This document shows, piece after piece, positions 39,122-52,754 of a stretch of 64,000 nt of DNA. The number at the start of each line of letters is the position of its first letter. The first letter of the stretch is position 1. The notes below the pieces were generated by a model, which saw only the letters and a program-made list of their open reading frames with translations, was not told the origin of the DNA and ran no database searches. A program made the position numbers and the translations under genes. The DNA comes from Saitoella complicata NRRL Y-17804 (lineage: Eukaryota > Ascomycota > Saitoellomycetes > Saitoellales > Saitoellaceae), in NCBI RefSeq assembly GCF_001661265.1, contig NW_017567022.1:111543-175542 (forward strand), given 5' to 3'.

Positions 39122-41260
39122 TTAACGAACTTCATCCTCCCCCTCAGACTCGACCCGCATCTCATGCCTCCTCCTGCTCAAAAACTCCTCCTTCGCAGTC
39201 CTTGGCGGCCCCAATTTCAACCAATCCCCAAACTTCCCGCCAATATCTTCGGTAGGATCCTGCCTAACCTCCGCCAACCTCCTCCTCCACATATCAACCG
39301 CCCTCGCCAAATACAACGGCCTATCGGCAAAAACGCGGATATTGGCCCAGGCAAGACGCCAGCCGAGTTCGTTGAACATCATCTTAAGGTCGTATTCAGC
39401 TTTCTGAACTTCGTCGAGATCTTCGCGGTTGATCCCGAAAGCGGAGCGGAAGAGACAGTGCTTGCGGCGGAAATCATCGGGGATGGCCACCAAGTTGACG
39501 TGCGAAACCAAGACCTTGACCCTGACCCTCGCACCCGGCCTCAACGGGTCCGCCATCAAAAGGTACTTTGGCCCAGTCTTCTTGTGAACAGTCTTCATAA
39601 TCACTTCGGCTTCCTCGGCTCCATCTGCCAGAGCAGTGTCAACCTCCACCTCCCTCTCCGGAATCCCAGCAGCCAGCGCCTCCCATGATCCAAGTTGGTC
39701 AACATCCCCCCCAAGCACCGGGATCTTCGTCAACTCCGTCACAACCTTCGCCTTCTTCGGGTTACCAACCTCGTCCTCCTCATCCGCCATCCTCTTCGCA
39801 GCTTTCTTGATCCTACGACTCCTCATCCCAGGTTCCTTGTTCCTCCACGAATCGACCGCACGTTGAATTAACCCACGACGGCCCCTGAGGCACGGGTTAA
39901 CCCAACACAAACCCCAAGCAAGACGATTACACTCCGTCTCATACCTCCACCTCACGCCTTTATACTCGCTCTCATCACTGACCACAGCCTTGGGATAGAC
40001 ACAATGATCCTTCTTGAAATCCTCCGAGAGCCCAGACGGAGGCGGACAGGACGATATATCGGTGAGGATGGTATACAGCGTCTTGTGCCTCTGCAACGAA
40101 TACGTAAAGGATAACAACGTATTCCCATTCGTGTCCTCGGTGACTTTCACACGATCAGCCGGCAACGGACCCGAAGTGATACTAGGCGTCTGCTGAATCC
40201 CAGCTTGCTTCGGCGTGTCGTTGATCCTCGACTTACGAGGCGCGGTCGTAGGTCTTCCGCCGCCAGACCTGTTTAAGGTGGGACTACCCGCGTGGTGACC
40301 GAGAACAGCAGCATCGGTCAAGATCATCGCGACCGGATCAATGTTGGAAACGTCGACAGGAGCAGGCGTAGCCCCGGTGGTACTTCCAGCCTTCCCCGAA
40401 ACAAACACAACTCTCTCATCCTCCAAACCCGACCGCATCTGGGCGTCCTGGACGGAGGTCTCGTGTCCCTCCACCTCTTCGTCACCGACGCTGCTGCTGC
40501 TCGGCTCATGTCCATCCCCAAGCACAATCGGAGCAAAAAAGATCCCCTGCCCCTTCCCACTCTCCCTCAAAATCGGTAACTGGTACCCTCCTCCTCCACG
40601 ATGATACGAAAACAACATGGGTTCCTGCGGGACCGGATCCACCATCACAGCCCCGTTACGGGAGTTTGGGGGTGGTGGGGCCGCCGGGGGTTGGTATCTC
40701 CAACCGACTGGAGAGGACAACGAGTTCGGGGGCGGTGGGAGCCAGGATACTGGATGGTTTGGCGGCGCTGGGAGTGCGAGGTCGGGCCGGGGGTCCCAGT
40801 GGGAGTGCCAGGAGTTAGAGCGGTGGGTGTACTCTGCACCTGCGTACGAGTACGACGACCCGTTCTGATACTCGACAGATCCGGTTGGAGCGGGGGATGA
40901 GGACAATGTGTGGTGGGAAGAAGGGGAGAGGGTATGTTGCGAGTGCGGCCTCTGGTCATAGCCGTGACCGATAGAAGAGGAGGAGAGCGCATGGTGACTC
41001 GACGTCCTCATCGACTCTTGATCTTGGTCCTGGAGGAGAAGGGACTGAGAACCCCCAACTGCCTCCTCGATGGACCTCGGACGAGGCTTCTCGTGACCAA
41101 GTAACTGAGGCCCATGAGCATACCCGTAATATCTCTGGTGCGACGACGAACCAGCGGCGAAGCGCCAAGGCGGAGGAGGGGATGTGGGTACGTTGTAAGG
41201 CGAACCTGTGTGGTGGAAGGGCGTGGGAGTGAGGTCCAGCACTTGGTGATGTTCGGACAT
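39122..41260 (-). CDS. Putative nuclear protein with a duplicated DUF8032-like domain, 712 residues
   Basis: The first 360 residues are low-complexity (Ser, Pro, His, Tyr, Gly). Two copies of one domain follow, about 370-483 and 555-665. Matched landmarks are FKKDHCVYP (415-423) with FRRKHCLFR (597-605); ECNRLAWGLCWVN (443-455) with MFNELGWRLAWAN (628-640); and RAVDSWRN (467-474) with RAVDMWRR (653-660). A bipartite basic segment RSRRIKKAAKR (480-490) looks like a nuclear signal. From memory this resembles a fungal domain of unknown function (DUF8032) in putative transcription regulators; that family name is not checked. No intron. Confidence 0.75.
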   Translation of the reverse strand: MSEHHQVLDLTPTPFHHTGSPYNVPTSPPPPWRFAAGSSSHQRYYGYAHGPQLLGHEKPRPRSIEEAVGGSQSLLLQDQDQESMRTSSHHALSSSSIGHGYDQRPHSQHTLSPSSHHTLSSSPAPTGSVEYQNGSSYSYAGAEYTHRSNSWHSHWDPRPDLALPAPPNHPVSWLPPPPNSLSSPVGWRYQPPAAPPPPNSRNGAVMVDPVPQEPMLFSYHRGGGGYQLPILRESGKGQGIFFAPIVLGDGHEPSSSSVGDEEVEGHETSVQDAQMRSGLEDERVVFVSGKAGSTTGATPAPVDVSNIDPVAMILTDAAVLGHHAGSPTLNRSGGGRPTTAPRKSRINDTPKQAGIQQTPSITSGPLPADRVKVTEDTNGNTLLSFTYSLQRHKTLYTILTDISSCPPPSGLSEDFKKDHCVYPKAVVSDESEYKGVRWRYETECNRLAWGLCWVNPCLRGRRGLIQRAVDSWRNKEPGMRSRRIKKAAKRMADEEDEVGNPKKAKVVTELTKIPVLGGDVDQLGSWEALAAGIPEREVEVDTALADGAEEAEVIMKTVHKKTGPKYLLMADPLRPGARVRVKVLVSHVNLVAIPDDFRRKHCLFRSAFGINREDLDEVQKAEYDLKMMFNELGWRLAWANIRVFADRPLYLARAVDMWRRRLAEVRQDPTEDIGGKFGDWLKLGPPRTAKEEFLSRRRHEMRVESEGEDEVR

Positions 41261-41479
41261 ATCAAGAGCAGACGCTCAGAACTCGGGGGTTGTAGAGTGC
41301 GTGCAGGGTTGCGAACCGTGGTCAACCCCCCTTTTACCTCTGACTAGGGATCCCATTATCGCCATGGCGCATGTCCGTCGCCTTGTTCTCTCTCGAGATA
41401 TGAACTTTGAGTTGACACTGGCATCTCGCGCGCTAACCCGATCGGGACATCTAATACTGCGCGCGTGGGAATGGATTGA

Positions 41480-43488
41480 TTATCTATGCTCACCCAGCGC
41501 CATCTCCCTCAATACCTTCAACCGTCCATCCCCCTCAGCCTCACCCTCCGCAGTACACTCAACCACACAAACCCTCGCGTTCTCCCTCACCCCCTTCTCC
41601 GACGACAACCCCAAGACCTCGTGCACCACCTCCCCGACGACTTTAGATTTCAGGACCTCTCGCACCTGCGCCCGGCCTTGTTGGTTCGTCTTCCCCAGCA
41701 ACGCGAGCGCCAGGAATCCCTCGGCTTGGAGGGCCGGCCATGTCGATTGCGTGACTAAACACGCCAATGCGGATGCCGTGCGGTCGTGTTTCGTCATGGG
41801 CATCAATAGGGCGGGGTTGTGGGCAAAGTGAAGTGTCCGTAACACCGCCGCGATCGTCCTAGCGCGCTCGATCTCGAGATGTGGATCATCACGAACGCCG
41901 TTCTTCTCTTCTGTCGTCGGGATGACATTCATGAGTGGATCGAACAACCCCGGACCCAACATCAGGTACGACGAATTCGACAAATTCATGTTCACCAACA
42001 TCCTGCAGACCCCAACACCATCAATCCGTAACCTTACATCCTCACCCTCCCACAATCCCCGCAAAACATCCCAACATCCCTCGACACTCGCAATCACATC
42101 TTTATTCTTTGGCGGAATTGCGAGATTCCTCAGGAAACCTGCAGCGAAATGCACGGCTTCCTTTTCCTTTGCAGTCCCCATGATACGCACCAAGTGTCGG
42201 TGGAAAGCGTTGTGGACAAATTCAACGCATACGTCCTCCAAAGTCGCCACATTCCCAAGCAGCACACACGCAGTAATCCACAACTCCTCACTCGATCCCT
42301 GGAGCCAGGTGAGGAGTATCTCGTCGTCCACGCTATCACGGGCAAACTCAACATCACCCAGGACGCGATCCAACTCCTTCCTTGCGCGTTTCCACTCCCC
42401 TTCATCCTCGTCGTACTCGTTGTCGATTTCTTCGTCGTCTGCATCCGACTGCTCACCCAACAGCTCCTCATCCGCGTTAGGGAAGAAATTCACTTCCCGT
42501 GCATCAGCTGAGACGGTGGCAGCGTCCTCTAGAGCTCGGAGGAGAGACGTCAGCCCCTCCCGGGTGTCGATGGCTGCCTTTCCCGGCTCGTGGGCGAGGG
42601 CTGAGATGAGGTTGTCGAGTGTGAGTGTCCGTTCGTAGAGGTCGATGTCGCGGCACACGTGTCGTAACAATACCTGCACGATTTTGTCCAATTGTGTAAT
42701 TAATTGTCCTCCTCCTTCTTCTTCTTTTTCTTGCGTTTGTAAGACAAGTCCCAACCCACGCAATGCCGATCCACAATCACCCCCATCGCCCTCCCGCTCA
42801 ATGACTTCCAGCAGTGTGGTGACAGCACCAGCCTCGACAGCTGCTCGTTGCGCGGCAGGATATCCCGTAAGGAGGTTGATGAATACGATTTGCGCGATCG
42901 TGGAGACCATGAGATCAGGGTGTGCGAACAACGGCAACAATCTCCCCAAAAGATCGTCTTGGAGGAGGAGGAGTCGTGTGGGGTCGTGGTCGATACAGGC
43001 GTTTCCCAGGACGCGCAAGGTCTGCAACAAGACTGGTCCCATCATCAACGAATCAGAATCATCCGGCTCGGCCTCATCATCAGGAGGAGTGGGAGTGGTT
43101 GAGGGGAATTGAAGTTTGAGGAGGGTCCCGGCGGAGGAGATGTGTACGCTCAACACCTGCTTCAGGAAAGACCGGAGGAGCTCGGCTGCTGTACTCGTGA
43201 ATACAGGTCTGAGCTTTGGCGTGCGGAGTGCATCTGCGAGATCTTTGAGTTCGGCGTCGACTGACTGCGTGGACTCTGTTGGTTCAGCTGGCGCGGCGGG
43301 TACTGGGGGAAAACATCGGTTTAGTAATTTGATGGAGTGGAGGCGGAGGGCTTCTTCGGTTTCTGGACTTGGGCTGTGAGGGGGGGGGGGAGTGGGTTAG
43401 CGAACTGAGCGGTGGATGTGTGCGAGCAAGCTGAGGGGTTTGATGGTTACTTCTCTGTGAGCTTTGTAAAGAGATGCGTCAAGGTCAT
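41480..43488 (-). CDS. Armadillo-repeat protein, SmgGDS (Rap1GDS1)-like, 643 residues
   Basis: Exons 43488-43451 and 43373-41480. The 77-nt intron (43374-43450) starts GTAACC, contains an 11-base C run on the coding strand, ends CTCACAG, and joins MTLTHLFTKLTEN to PSPETEEALRLHSIKLLNR in frame. The protein is almost all helical repeats: LRVLGNACIDHDPTRLLLL, IAQIVFINLLTGYPAAQRAAVEAGA, ACVLLGNVATLEDVCVEFV and FAAGFLRNLAIPPKN are armadillo-type units with the N-A or N-L turn. Proteins of this shape act as guanine-nucleotide exchange factors or chaperones for prenylated small GTPases. An acidic loop near 300-330 (DADDEEIDNEYDEDEG) is notable. Assignment is by repeat pattern. It is divergent from the aminotransferase gene, sharing about 167 bases. 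Confidence 0.78.
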
Positions 43489-43592
43489 CTCTATCTCTAC
43501 CGCTATCTCTATGGCTATGCTACGGATTGGTCGGTGTGTGGGGCAGCAGTCGTGACGGAGATGGTGGTGTGACTGCTGCGCCCAATGGCTGA

Positions 43593-45020
<1,428 letters not shown>

Positions 45021-45286
45021 TGATGGGGTTGTAGTGTATATATGGGATGTATGATATGTAATTTTGATTGCGATTTGTGCTTGATCCAAGTTATTCTAAT
45101 CACAATATTCAGCGACAGGCGCCGGCAGAGCGGTTCCGTCCTTCAGGCACCCAAAAGCTTAAGTAAAGCGCGACTATGTACAGCGTTCGTCGTATTCGGC
45201 ATCAGGTCAACAAAAAAACCACAGAGTCGACCGACATCGTGTTCTCTATTCACTCGTCTTCACTCATTCATTCGCTCACTCGCACC

Positions 45287-47541
45287 ATGCCTCCACCGGC
45301 AAAGAAACTTGGTACCCTCATCGTGGTGGTGATGAAGGGAAAGAACCTACCGAACCGAGTAAAACTCGGGAAACAGGATCCGTATTGTATTTGTCGTATT
45401 GCGCATGATGCGAAGAAGACGAATACACATAAGAGAGGGTACGCCTGGTCGTCAGGGGTGTGAAGTGTTGTGCTGACCCGTGATGATTGTGTAGAGGACA
45501 AAACCCAGAATGGGACCACGAACTGCGATTCGAGATCATGGATTCCGCGGATCATAAATCTATGAAACTTTCGGTATTCAACGACGACTCCAAAAGCCCG
45601 GATTTGGTGGGTGATACGGTTGTCGACCTGAAGGAGACACTGCGGAAGGGGGAGTTTGACGATTGGGTGGAGTTGAGGTATAAGGAGCGGTACGCGGGTG
45701 AGATCTATATGGAGATGACGTTTTATAGTGCGGTATGTGATCCCCAGATAACCGCAACGGCAACAGGAGTAGCTGATGAGGGTTTTTTTTTAAAGGCACC
45801 ACCTCCCATCCCTCCGCAACCGCCTGCGTTGGCACCGAGTCCCTCCAGACCGAAAAGAAGGCCTTTACCACAACAACCGGGGTTACCCGAAACCGGTGGA
45901 TCTGGGTCTTTACCTCCTGCGAGCGCACCAGCTGTTCCCATGGCTCACCATCGCCGAACACAGGCCGGAGCATCAGCCGCGCCTCCTCTACGACACTACG
46001 CAACCGAACCCGTCGACGCTCGGGGTGGTGATCCACCACCTCAGTTACTCCACCAACACTCCGCACCACAACAGCATGGATTGGCCGTTGGAGCGGATGA
46101 ACAGTACTACCCAGACTACGAATCTGCGCCATATCCGGAGGAGATGTACACGCAACCCTTGCCCTCCTCCACACGCCGCCACCACAGACCCAGCGATATC
46201 AGTGTCGGTGTCAGCGTCGGTGGTGGAGGAGGGATATTACCCGAAATCAGCGTACCACCCAGCGGAACAGGGTATGCCCGTCGACCACACACGCCGCTCT
46301 CGGCACCCCCCCACGCCCAACCGACGCGGTATGTGAGCGTCACATCTGGTGCCGGTCCTGGCTTGTATCAACCGCAGGCTGTCTACGCGGCGGCGGATGA
46401 GTTCCAGCTAAGCGTGCCCGCGCAGCCGGAGGTGGTGTATAGCGCCCCGCCTGGGGTTGCTGGGTATGAAGTCCCGGTTCGGAGGGTGAGTCCGTCATAC
46501 GCGCCGGGTAGGGGTTCGTATGGAGGTGGTGGGGTCGTGCCGGGTTATCAATCGCGTGGATCGAGCGGGAGGTATTCGGCGGCGGCGGCGGAGGTGGTGG
46601 AGTATGGTGCACCACCGCAGTTGTATGAGCAGCAACAGGTTCGGAGGGGGAGTGGTGGACTTGGTGTTGGTGGTGGTGGTGGTGTACTCCCGCCCCCTCC
46701 TTCTGTGCAGGAATATCCCCGGCAGCCGAGTCCGCTGCGGATGCAACAGCCGCCAGCACCATCACAGATGATGGATCAACAGCAGGCATATCTCGACATG
46801 CCATCTCCACCAGCCGTCTCCAAAGGTTTCGTGCCGTTCAATCCGGCGACGTATGATGAATATGTCCCCCCCACCACTCTGACGAGTTCGGATCCGCATG
46901 GGCAGTTGCATGGGAGTACGGCGCCGAGCTCGTATGATCCGTATCCACAGGAGGATTCGCCTGTGAGACAGTTCTTGCCGCAGCAGAATCATTACGTACA
47001 GCAACCGGCGTACAGCAGCCACGATGGATATGGATACGACGAAGCTTCGGTACCACCACCCCATAGTCAGCCGGTGGACTACGACTACGACTATGAACGT
47101 CACGAACGTCGAAGCAGCGACCGCATCCCGCCGAGTTCGTATGCGCCGAGTCCAGCCGAGATTCGACATCAACATCACAGGCTCCCCGCCGTGCCGCCGC
47201 TCCCACCGAAGATTCCAATGGGGATGAGTAGGGATGAGTGGTATGCGACGGAGGGTGGGCAGTATGTGGAGCACCCTGACCATGATTATGGGTATGCGCA
47301 TGAGCAGGGGGGGTATGATCCTCATGCGGGTTACGCCGAGGGGTACGACGATCAGGGTGCGTATGGACAAGGTTCAGGACACGGTCTTGAGAGTGGATGG
47401 GAAAGGGATTTACGAGGGAGCTTGGGTGGTATGAATGACGATCCGTACGCGACAGCGGCGAGAGTCGGGTCTGGGTATTCACAAGGTCCTCATGCGAGGA
47501 GGAGCGGGTATGGGATTGATGGACGGCCTTTGAGAAGGTGA
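45287..47541 (+). CDS. C2-domain protein with Pro/Tyr-rich tail, ingression-protein (Inn1/Fic1)-like, 732 residues
   Basis: Exons 45287-45438 and 45495-47541; the 56-nt intron (GTACGC...GTAG) restores KRGGQNPEWDHELRF inside the C2 domain. The N-terminal C2 domain (about 1-125) has GTLIVVVMKGKNLPNR and KQDPYCICRI; a usual calcium-binding Asp set is partly present (QDPYC). The long tail is rich in Pro, Tyr, Gln and Gly with many PxxP-type sites (PPIPPQPPAL, PAVPPLPPKIP). This architecture matches fungal cytokinesis ingression proteins that link plasma membrane to the actomyosin ring through SH3 partners. The match is by architecture only. Confidence 0.75.
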
Positions 47542-47855
47542 TTTTTAGCATTTTTGGTTGCGTGTTTACGTACGCTGGTCGTGACGAACCGAGACCGATA
47601 TAGTCATATACATGTATCGCATACAACTCAAATGGCTCTCCAGTCTCGTAGGCCGTTCGGTACCGGTACCGGTGTAGTACGTCTACGATAAAGCGCGCCG
47701 CAATCACAGCCACGCAAAACACTACACCAGACCTCCTGAGTGCACCGACCGCCTCGTCTCCTGATACAAGCCGTGCGCTGAACAGGCCTCAGAAAACAAG
47801 CAACTGGGCTAGAGCTTGAGCTTCTCCTGATCGACGGGACGTGGCATATATAAGG
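47542..47855. other. Intergenic, upstream of the MFS gene
   Basis: Contains CATATATAAGG at about 47845-47855, immediately before the first ATG of the transporter. If that is a working TATA box, translation must begin downstream. Confidence 0.5.
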
Positions 47856-50062
47856 ATGGGTGTTCCGCCAGAGGACGGACGAGATGAGGAACCTCGACCC
47901 GGACAAGCTCAAGGTCAACACGACGAGCGGCAAGACGAAGACGAAGACGAAGCACGACCGAGATTTACAGACCCATTCCACCATTCACAGCCTCTACCAC
48001 CCGAACTCGAGCTTCCCGCTCCAGCACCAGCACCTACCTCTCCAATCCGTGTCGACTTTGTCCCACCTCCACTACAGCGTGACAGGCATCAATCCACTCT
48101 CTCCTTCATCTCAAGAACGGAAGAACAAGAACCTCCCCACCCCCGTCCCTTCCGCTTTTTACGCCGTAAAAGTGTGAAGATGTTGCATTCATTGGGTGTT
48201 TTGCATGATCAGAAGATTGAGGATCAACTCGACGTTCCTGGTATGTCTTTCCCCCTATCTCCCTTGTCGTGTATGCTAATGAATCTCGCGCGGTAGGAAC
48301 GGTACAGCTCTATGCTCCAACGGGTGAATCATCCACAGCCCCCTCCCTCTCCTCCTCCTCCCACAACGACCCAGCCCTCCAAACAAACAACGCCGGCATC
48401 ATCCTCCGTCCCCAACCCTCCTCCGACCCCCGCGACCCCCTCAACTGGCCTCTCCGCCACCGCGACCTAGCATTCACCTTCCTCATCATCCACTCCCTCG
48501 TCGGCGGGGGACAAACCCCAATCCTCGCCGCTGCGTTCCCACAAGTCTCACAGGATTTGGGGGTGTCGTTATCCAAGGTTTCGATTACGACGGGGAGTTA
48601 TATGCTTGCGCTTGGTATTGGGTCGGTGTTTGCGAGTCCGTTGAGTTTGAGGTGGGGGAAGAGGGGGGTGTGGATTTTGGGGATCTTGATTATGTTCGTT
48701 AGTACGCTCTGGGCTGGATTTTCGCACTCTTATGGGAGTTTGGTGGCTGCACGTGTTGTTGAGGGATTCGGTGTTTCGCCATGCGAATGTCTCGCGTCCC
48801 CTATCATCGCCGACCTCTACTTCCAACACCAACGTGGGTTTAGAGTCGGGCTCTACACCCTCTTTCTCATCGGCGGCAAGAACTTGGTACCACTCGTTGC
48901 GGCGGCGGTTTTGGAGGGGACGGGGAGTTGGAGGTGGATTTTTTGGATTGTGGCGATGATTTGTGTGGGGTCGTTCGTGGGTGCTTTCCTATTCTTGCCT
49001 GAAACCTCTTGGGTGAGGGATTATTCGGGGTCGTCGTGTGACAGTTCTGCGGTGGAGGAGAAAAAGGAGGGGGATGTCGGTGCAGATGCGGTTGAGGGGG
49101 GTGATGGTGTGCAGAGTACGGGGAGTTCGCCGACGAAGGTTGGCGGTGCGCGGCCCCATGTCGAGGACGGCGGAACGGTCACGCTCAATCTTCCCATCGT
49201 CCAAAAGTCTGTCTCGCCGCCTGCCCCGTCCGCGCATGCTACCCAGAACGAGAGCAACCCACCTTCATCCACTTACACGACCGAGAAAGACAAAGACCCT
49301 GAGTCGGGCGCGATGAAGCCTCACACCCTCTTCTCCGATCTCCGTGTCTACCGTGGTCGACTTACGCAGACTGCACTTCCGACGTTGTTTGCCCGTCCGT
49401 TTGTGCTGTACACTTACCCGACGATCTTGTGGTCGGCACTTCTTTACTCGCTCTCGGTTGTTTGGCTTATTGTCATGTCGGAGGTTCTCTCTCAAGTCTT
49501 CCGTGCTGAACCATACAATTTCACGCCGATGGGGGTTGGGTTGACGTATATCTCTGCGCTTATTGGGAGTATGGCTGGGAGTGGTATCGCGGGGAAGATG
49601 AGTGATTGGACCGTGAGGTGGATGACGAAGAAGAATGGAGGAGTCATGGAACCCGAATTCCGTCTCGTCCTCGCGGCGCCCGTGGCACTCACGACGACGA
49701 TTGGGTTATGGGGCTTCGGCTGGTCCGCCTCCCGTGGCGACCCGTGGATCGTCCCCACCGTCCTCTTCGGTATCCTCGCATTCGGCTGCACTCTCGGCTC
49801 CACCGTCGCAATCACCTACACTGTCGACTCCCACCGCGAGATAGCGGGAGAAGCCATGGTCACCATCAACCTCTCCAAGAACCTCGTTGGATTCGTGATT
49901 AGTTTGGTGGTGAATGAGTGGGTTGATGGAATGGGGCTCAAGGGGGTTTTCTTTGTGTTGGGGGGGATTCAGTTGGCGGTTAGTGCGTTGACTGTGCCGT
50001 TGTATGTTGCGGGGAAGAGGACGAGGGGGAGGATTCATCGGAGGAAGGCGTTGAAGGTGTGA
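47856..50062 (+). CDS. MFS transporter (DHA1-type multidrug/polyamine family), up to 716 residues
   Basis: Exons 47856-48240 and 48297-50062; the 56-nt intron (GTATGT...GTAG, branch GCTAAT) joins LDVPG/TVQLYAP in frame. Twelve hydrophobic segments are expected; visible signatures include DPLNWPLRHRD before TM1, the SLRWGKRGVW motif between TM2 and TM3, RVVEGFGVSPCECL, and GVGLTYISALIGSM. A large hydrophilic central loop (about 315-420) separates the two halves. Such proteins export drugs or polyamines by proton antiport at the plasma membrane. The acidic N-terminus from 47856 is uncertain: a second ATG at 48180 (MLHSLGVLHD) would give about 608 residues and fits the TATA-like site better. Confidence 0.88.
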
Positions 50063-50414
50063 GTACTGTCATCCATGGGGCGTCTTTGATGACGGTTGTA
50101 TTGGATAGGTTGGTGTGGAGCGATACAAAGCAGGAAGGTGAGTGAGGTGTGGCATACGTGTGTGTTTTTCATATTTCGGATTCAGTTTAAAGTATGGTAT
50201 CGTGTCGTTCGATGGAAGGCAAGGGTCAGGTATTCTGGAGTTTCTATATTGCTATCATAGCGTACTCGCGCTTTATTCGGTTCGGGACTTGGGCGTTTTC
50301 TAAATCATGTTGTTTGCTCAACCCAGACCCATTTTGTCGATGTGGTCGACTGATAGACGACTCTCCTTTTGCGCTCAAGATTGTGAAAGCACTTTTCCAG
50401 AGTATTCATCTTGA
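50063..50414. other. Convergent 3' region
   Basis: Lies between the MFS gene and the Zn2Cys6 regulator, whose 3' ends face each other. No gene is seen. Confidence 0.5.
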
Positions 50415-52277
50415 TCACGAACGTCCGTGCTTTTGCACCAACGCCTTCCACCTCTCTCTCACAACATCAACTCCCTTCTCCGCAACCGGGCTCGTCCCCC
50501 GTATACTCTCGAGGAAGTCGACAATCCAGTTCAACTTGGCGCTCTTGGTGCTCATGAACCCTAACTCATCATCCCTGGCTGCGGCGAATGTCAAGACTGC
50601 GAGCGCAGCATTGAAGGTGTAATACGACACCGTCCACGATACCTGTGCGTGAGCTCCAAATTTCGGGACCAAGGCCCGTATCAACTCCACCGTATCGTAA
50701 ATCGCGGTGAGATACTCCTTCTCATGCCAGGTGTGTTCGAAATCGGAAGGGTCAGGACGGGGGAGAAATGGAGCGTGCAGTGAGATTTGAAGGGAACACC
50801 GCAGTAATGCAAGGACGGCTGTCTGCATCGCCAACCTCCTGTCGGACTTTTCCGCAATGTATTCCGGATCAAGAACCCACGTAGTGTTGATGGCTTCTTT
50901 TATCTTGAACTCCTCCGGGAGCGCCCAGGAAAAGCGTTTGAGTGAGTCGTGTAGCTGTCGTGCCTTGGCTTCGTCTGTGGGAGAACAGGCCCGGATTTCT
51001 CGCATCAACTTACCGAGCCGCATCAGCGCGACATCGAAAGCGTCGTCTCTCCCATGCTTTGTCGTGAGATCCTTGTCCATATTGAGAGCATCCAGGGCCG
51101 GGATGGGCGTGAAGTCCGCGTCGAGGACGGAGGACAGGAACGAATCTTGGTAGACAAGTAGACGAATTACGCGTCTCATCTCCTCCGTGTCCCCGGTCTC
51201 TCCTTCAGCAGTAGCACTCCCATCACCCCTCCGCTTGCCTTGGCCGGGCTTCCTATGGGCCAACCCCAATCCACCTTCAACCCTCCGAGCCAGCCGCAAC
51301 ACAGATCCCATGAGCGCTTCACCCTCCTGTACCCTGTTTTCGTGTAAGAGATATGAGATCGTGAGTGCGAGCGCGGTCATAACATTCAAGGAGGGAGTCG
51401 GGAGGGATAGAAAAGAAGATGCACGGAGTGACTGCCAAGAGGCTGAAGCGTAGATCGCTGCAGTCAATCGCGGTTGTTGGGGTTTCTCGATTTTGGGTGC
51501 GGGGGAGAATAGTGAGGCGAGAGAGAAGATAGAGAAGGCGACTGCCAACCACCCCGAATTCACGCCGGCCTTTTCTGCCTCGCCTAATACCTCGAACCTT
51601 TTCCATTCATCCTCGAACCGGGGTAGATCCACCACATGGTAGAGTGGATCGATCTCCATTTTGTATACTTCTAGGAGATCTCGCACTTCTGCGGACGACG
51701 GAAGAATTCGGATCAGGTCGCTGATTTGCGTACCGACGAGGTAGCCGTTCCATAATGCGGGAAATGGGAACCCTTTTGGGTCGTGGAGGAAGGATGCGGC
51801 GAATGATGGATTCACGGCGGTAGGGGGCAGGGGCCGTTGTACGTTTGTCGGTTGTGGCCGAGGAGAGGGTGGGCGGGTTAAGGTCGGTGGGTGGGTGGTG
51901 TGATCGTTCGTGTTCCCAGGCGCAATACCATCCGCCGCAAGTTGATTTTCCATGAACCTTTCCAATCTCTTCAATCTTTCCTCTACCGTCAGGCTTCCAC
52001 TAGCTTCCATGCTCCCCTCCACAACCCTATTACATGTCCCATTTCCTACAAGCCCACTCACATCCTCGACCTCGTATTCACAAACACTCGGTAACCCCCT
52101 CTTCACGCACTGATCACACGCTGGTCTGGCTCGATCGCATTTTGTTTTTCGGGCGTGGCAGGGGAGACAGACATTTGTCGGACGAGATCGGTGCCGTTTT
52201 GTAGAGGGTGCTGGAGAGGTTTCGGAGCCGGTACCAGAACGACTGCGTTTGCCGCTGGTATTCAGGGAGGACAGCAT
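50415..52277 (-). CDS. Zn2Cys6 fungal transcription factor, 620 residues
   Basis: The binuclear zinc cluster has Cys at 37, 40, 47, 54, 57 and 66 (C-x2-C-x6-C-x6-C-x2-C-x8-C), flanked by basic residues (KRHRSRPTNV). A linker and a short coiled stretch follow (SLTVEERLKRLERFMENQL, about 95-113). The middle homology region of fungal-specific regulators spans about 170-520 (RILPSSAEVRDLLEVYKMEIDPLYHVV, then helical repeats). It should bind CGG-type half-sites as a dimer. Targets are unknown; the neighbouring MFS gene is a candidate because regulator-transporter pairs are common, but the two are convergent. Confidence 0.92.
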   Translation of the reverse strand: MLSSLNTSGKRSRSGTGSETSPAPSTKRHRSRPTNVCLPCHARKTKCDRARPACDQCVKRGLPSVCEYEVEDVSGLVGNGTCNRVVEGSMEASGSLTVEERLKRLERFMENQLAADGIAPGNTNDHTTHPPTLTRPPSPRPQPTNVQRPLPPTAVNPSFAASFLHDPKGFPFPALWNGYLVGTQISDLIRILPSSAEVRDLLEVYKMEIDPLYHVVDLPRFEDEWKRFEVLGEAEKAGVNSGWLAVAFSIFSLASLFSPAPKIEKPQQPRLTAAIYASASWQSLRASSFLSLPTPSLNVMTALALTISYLLHENRVQEGEALMGSVLRLARRVEGGLGLAHRKPGQGKRRGDGSATAEGETGDTEEMRRVIRLLVYQDSFLSSVLDADFTPIPALDALNMDKDLTTKHGRDDAFDVALMRLGKLMREIRACSPTDEAKARQLHDSLKRFSWALPEEFKIKEAINTTWVLDPEYIAEKSDRRLAMQTAVLALLRCSLQISLHAPFLPRPDPSDFEHTWHEKEYLTAIYDTVELIRALVPKFGAHAQVSWTVSYYTFNAALAVLTFAAARDDELGFMSTKSAKLNWIVDFLESIRGTSPVAEKGVDVVRERWKALVQKHGRS

Positions 52278-52752
52278 ACTATTGATCTATGCTTGTGAAC
52301 CCTGATCCGAATGTGAGAACTGTCTAAACGGGTCCGCAAATACCGCTCTCGGAAGATGACTTGGGGGGATAGCGCAACGTGCGATCACTGCCTCTCGGTT
52401 TTAGGGCCACACATCCAATGACAGGTTGGTGGATCGATATATCAATGTTGGTGGTGGGTAGAAAGGATAGATATTGAGGACATTTCAACAATTTCGACGG
52501 TGACGTTACTTGGGTTTGATGCAAAAGACTGCATCTCGGCAATTTTGACCAAGCGAGCAAGTACCGAAAGTCCCGAGCGTGCGCACAGCTCGTATGTATC
52601 TCATTTTCGGTATGGCAATCCCGTAGATCGAATGGGTGACACGTAGAGTACCAGTATTACATACGTGCTCTTGAAACCCAGGGTTCTGCAGTGGCAAGAG
52701 CAAATCGCGATCGCGCAGTGGCAGGCCAGGATCAGCATCCAGCGGTGATGAT
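52278..52752. other. Promoter of the Zn2Cys6 gene, up to element B
   Basis: No coding signal. The native sequence ends at the TA target site 52753-52754. Confidence 0.5.
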
Positions 52753-52754
52753 TA

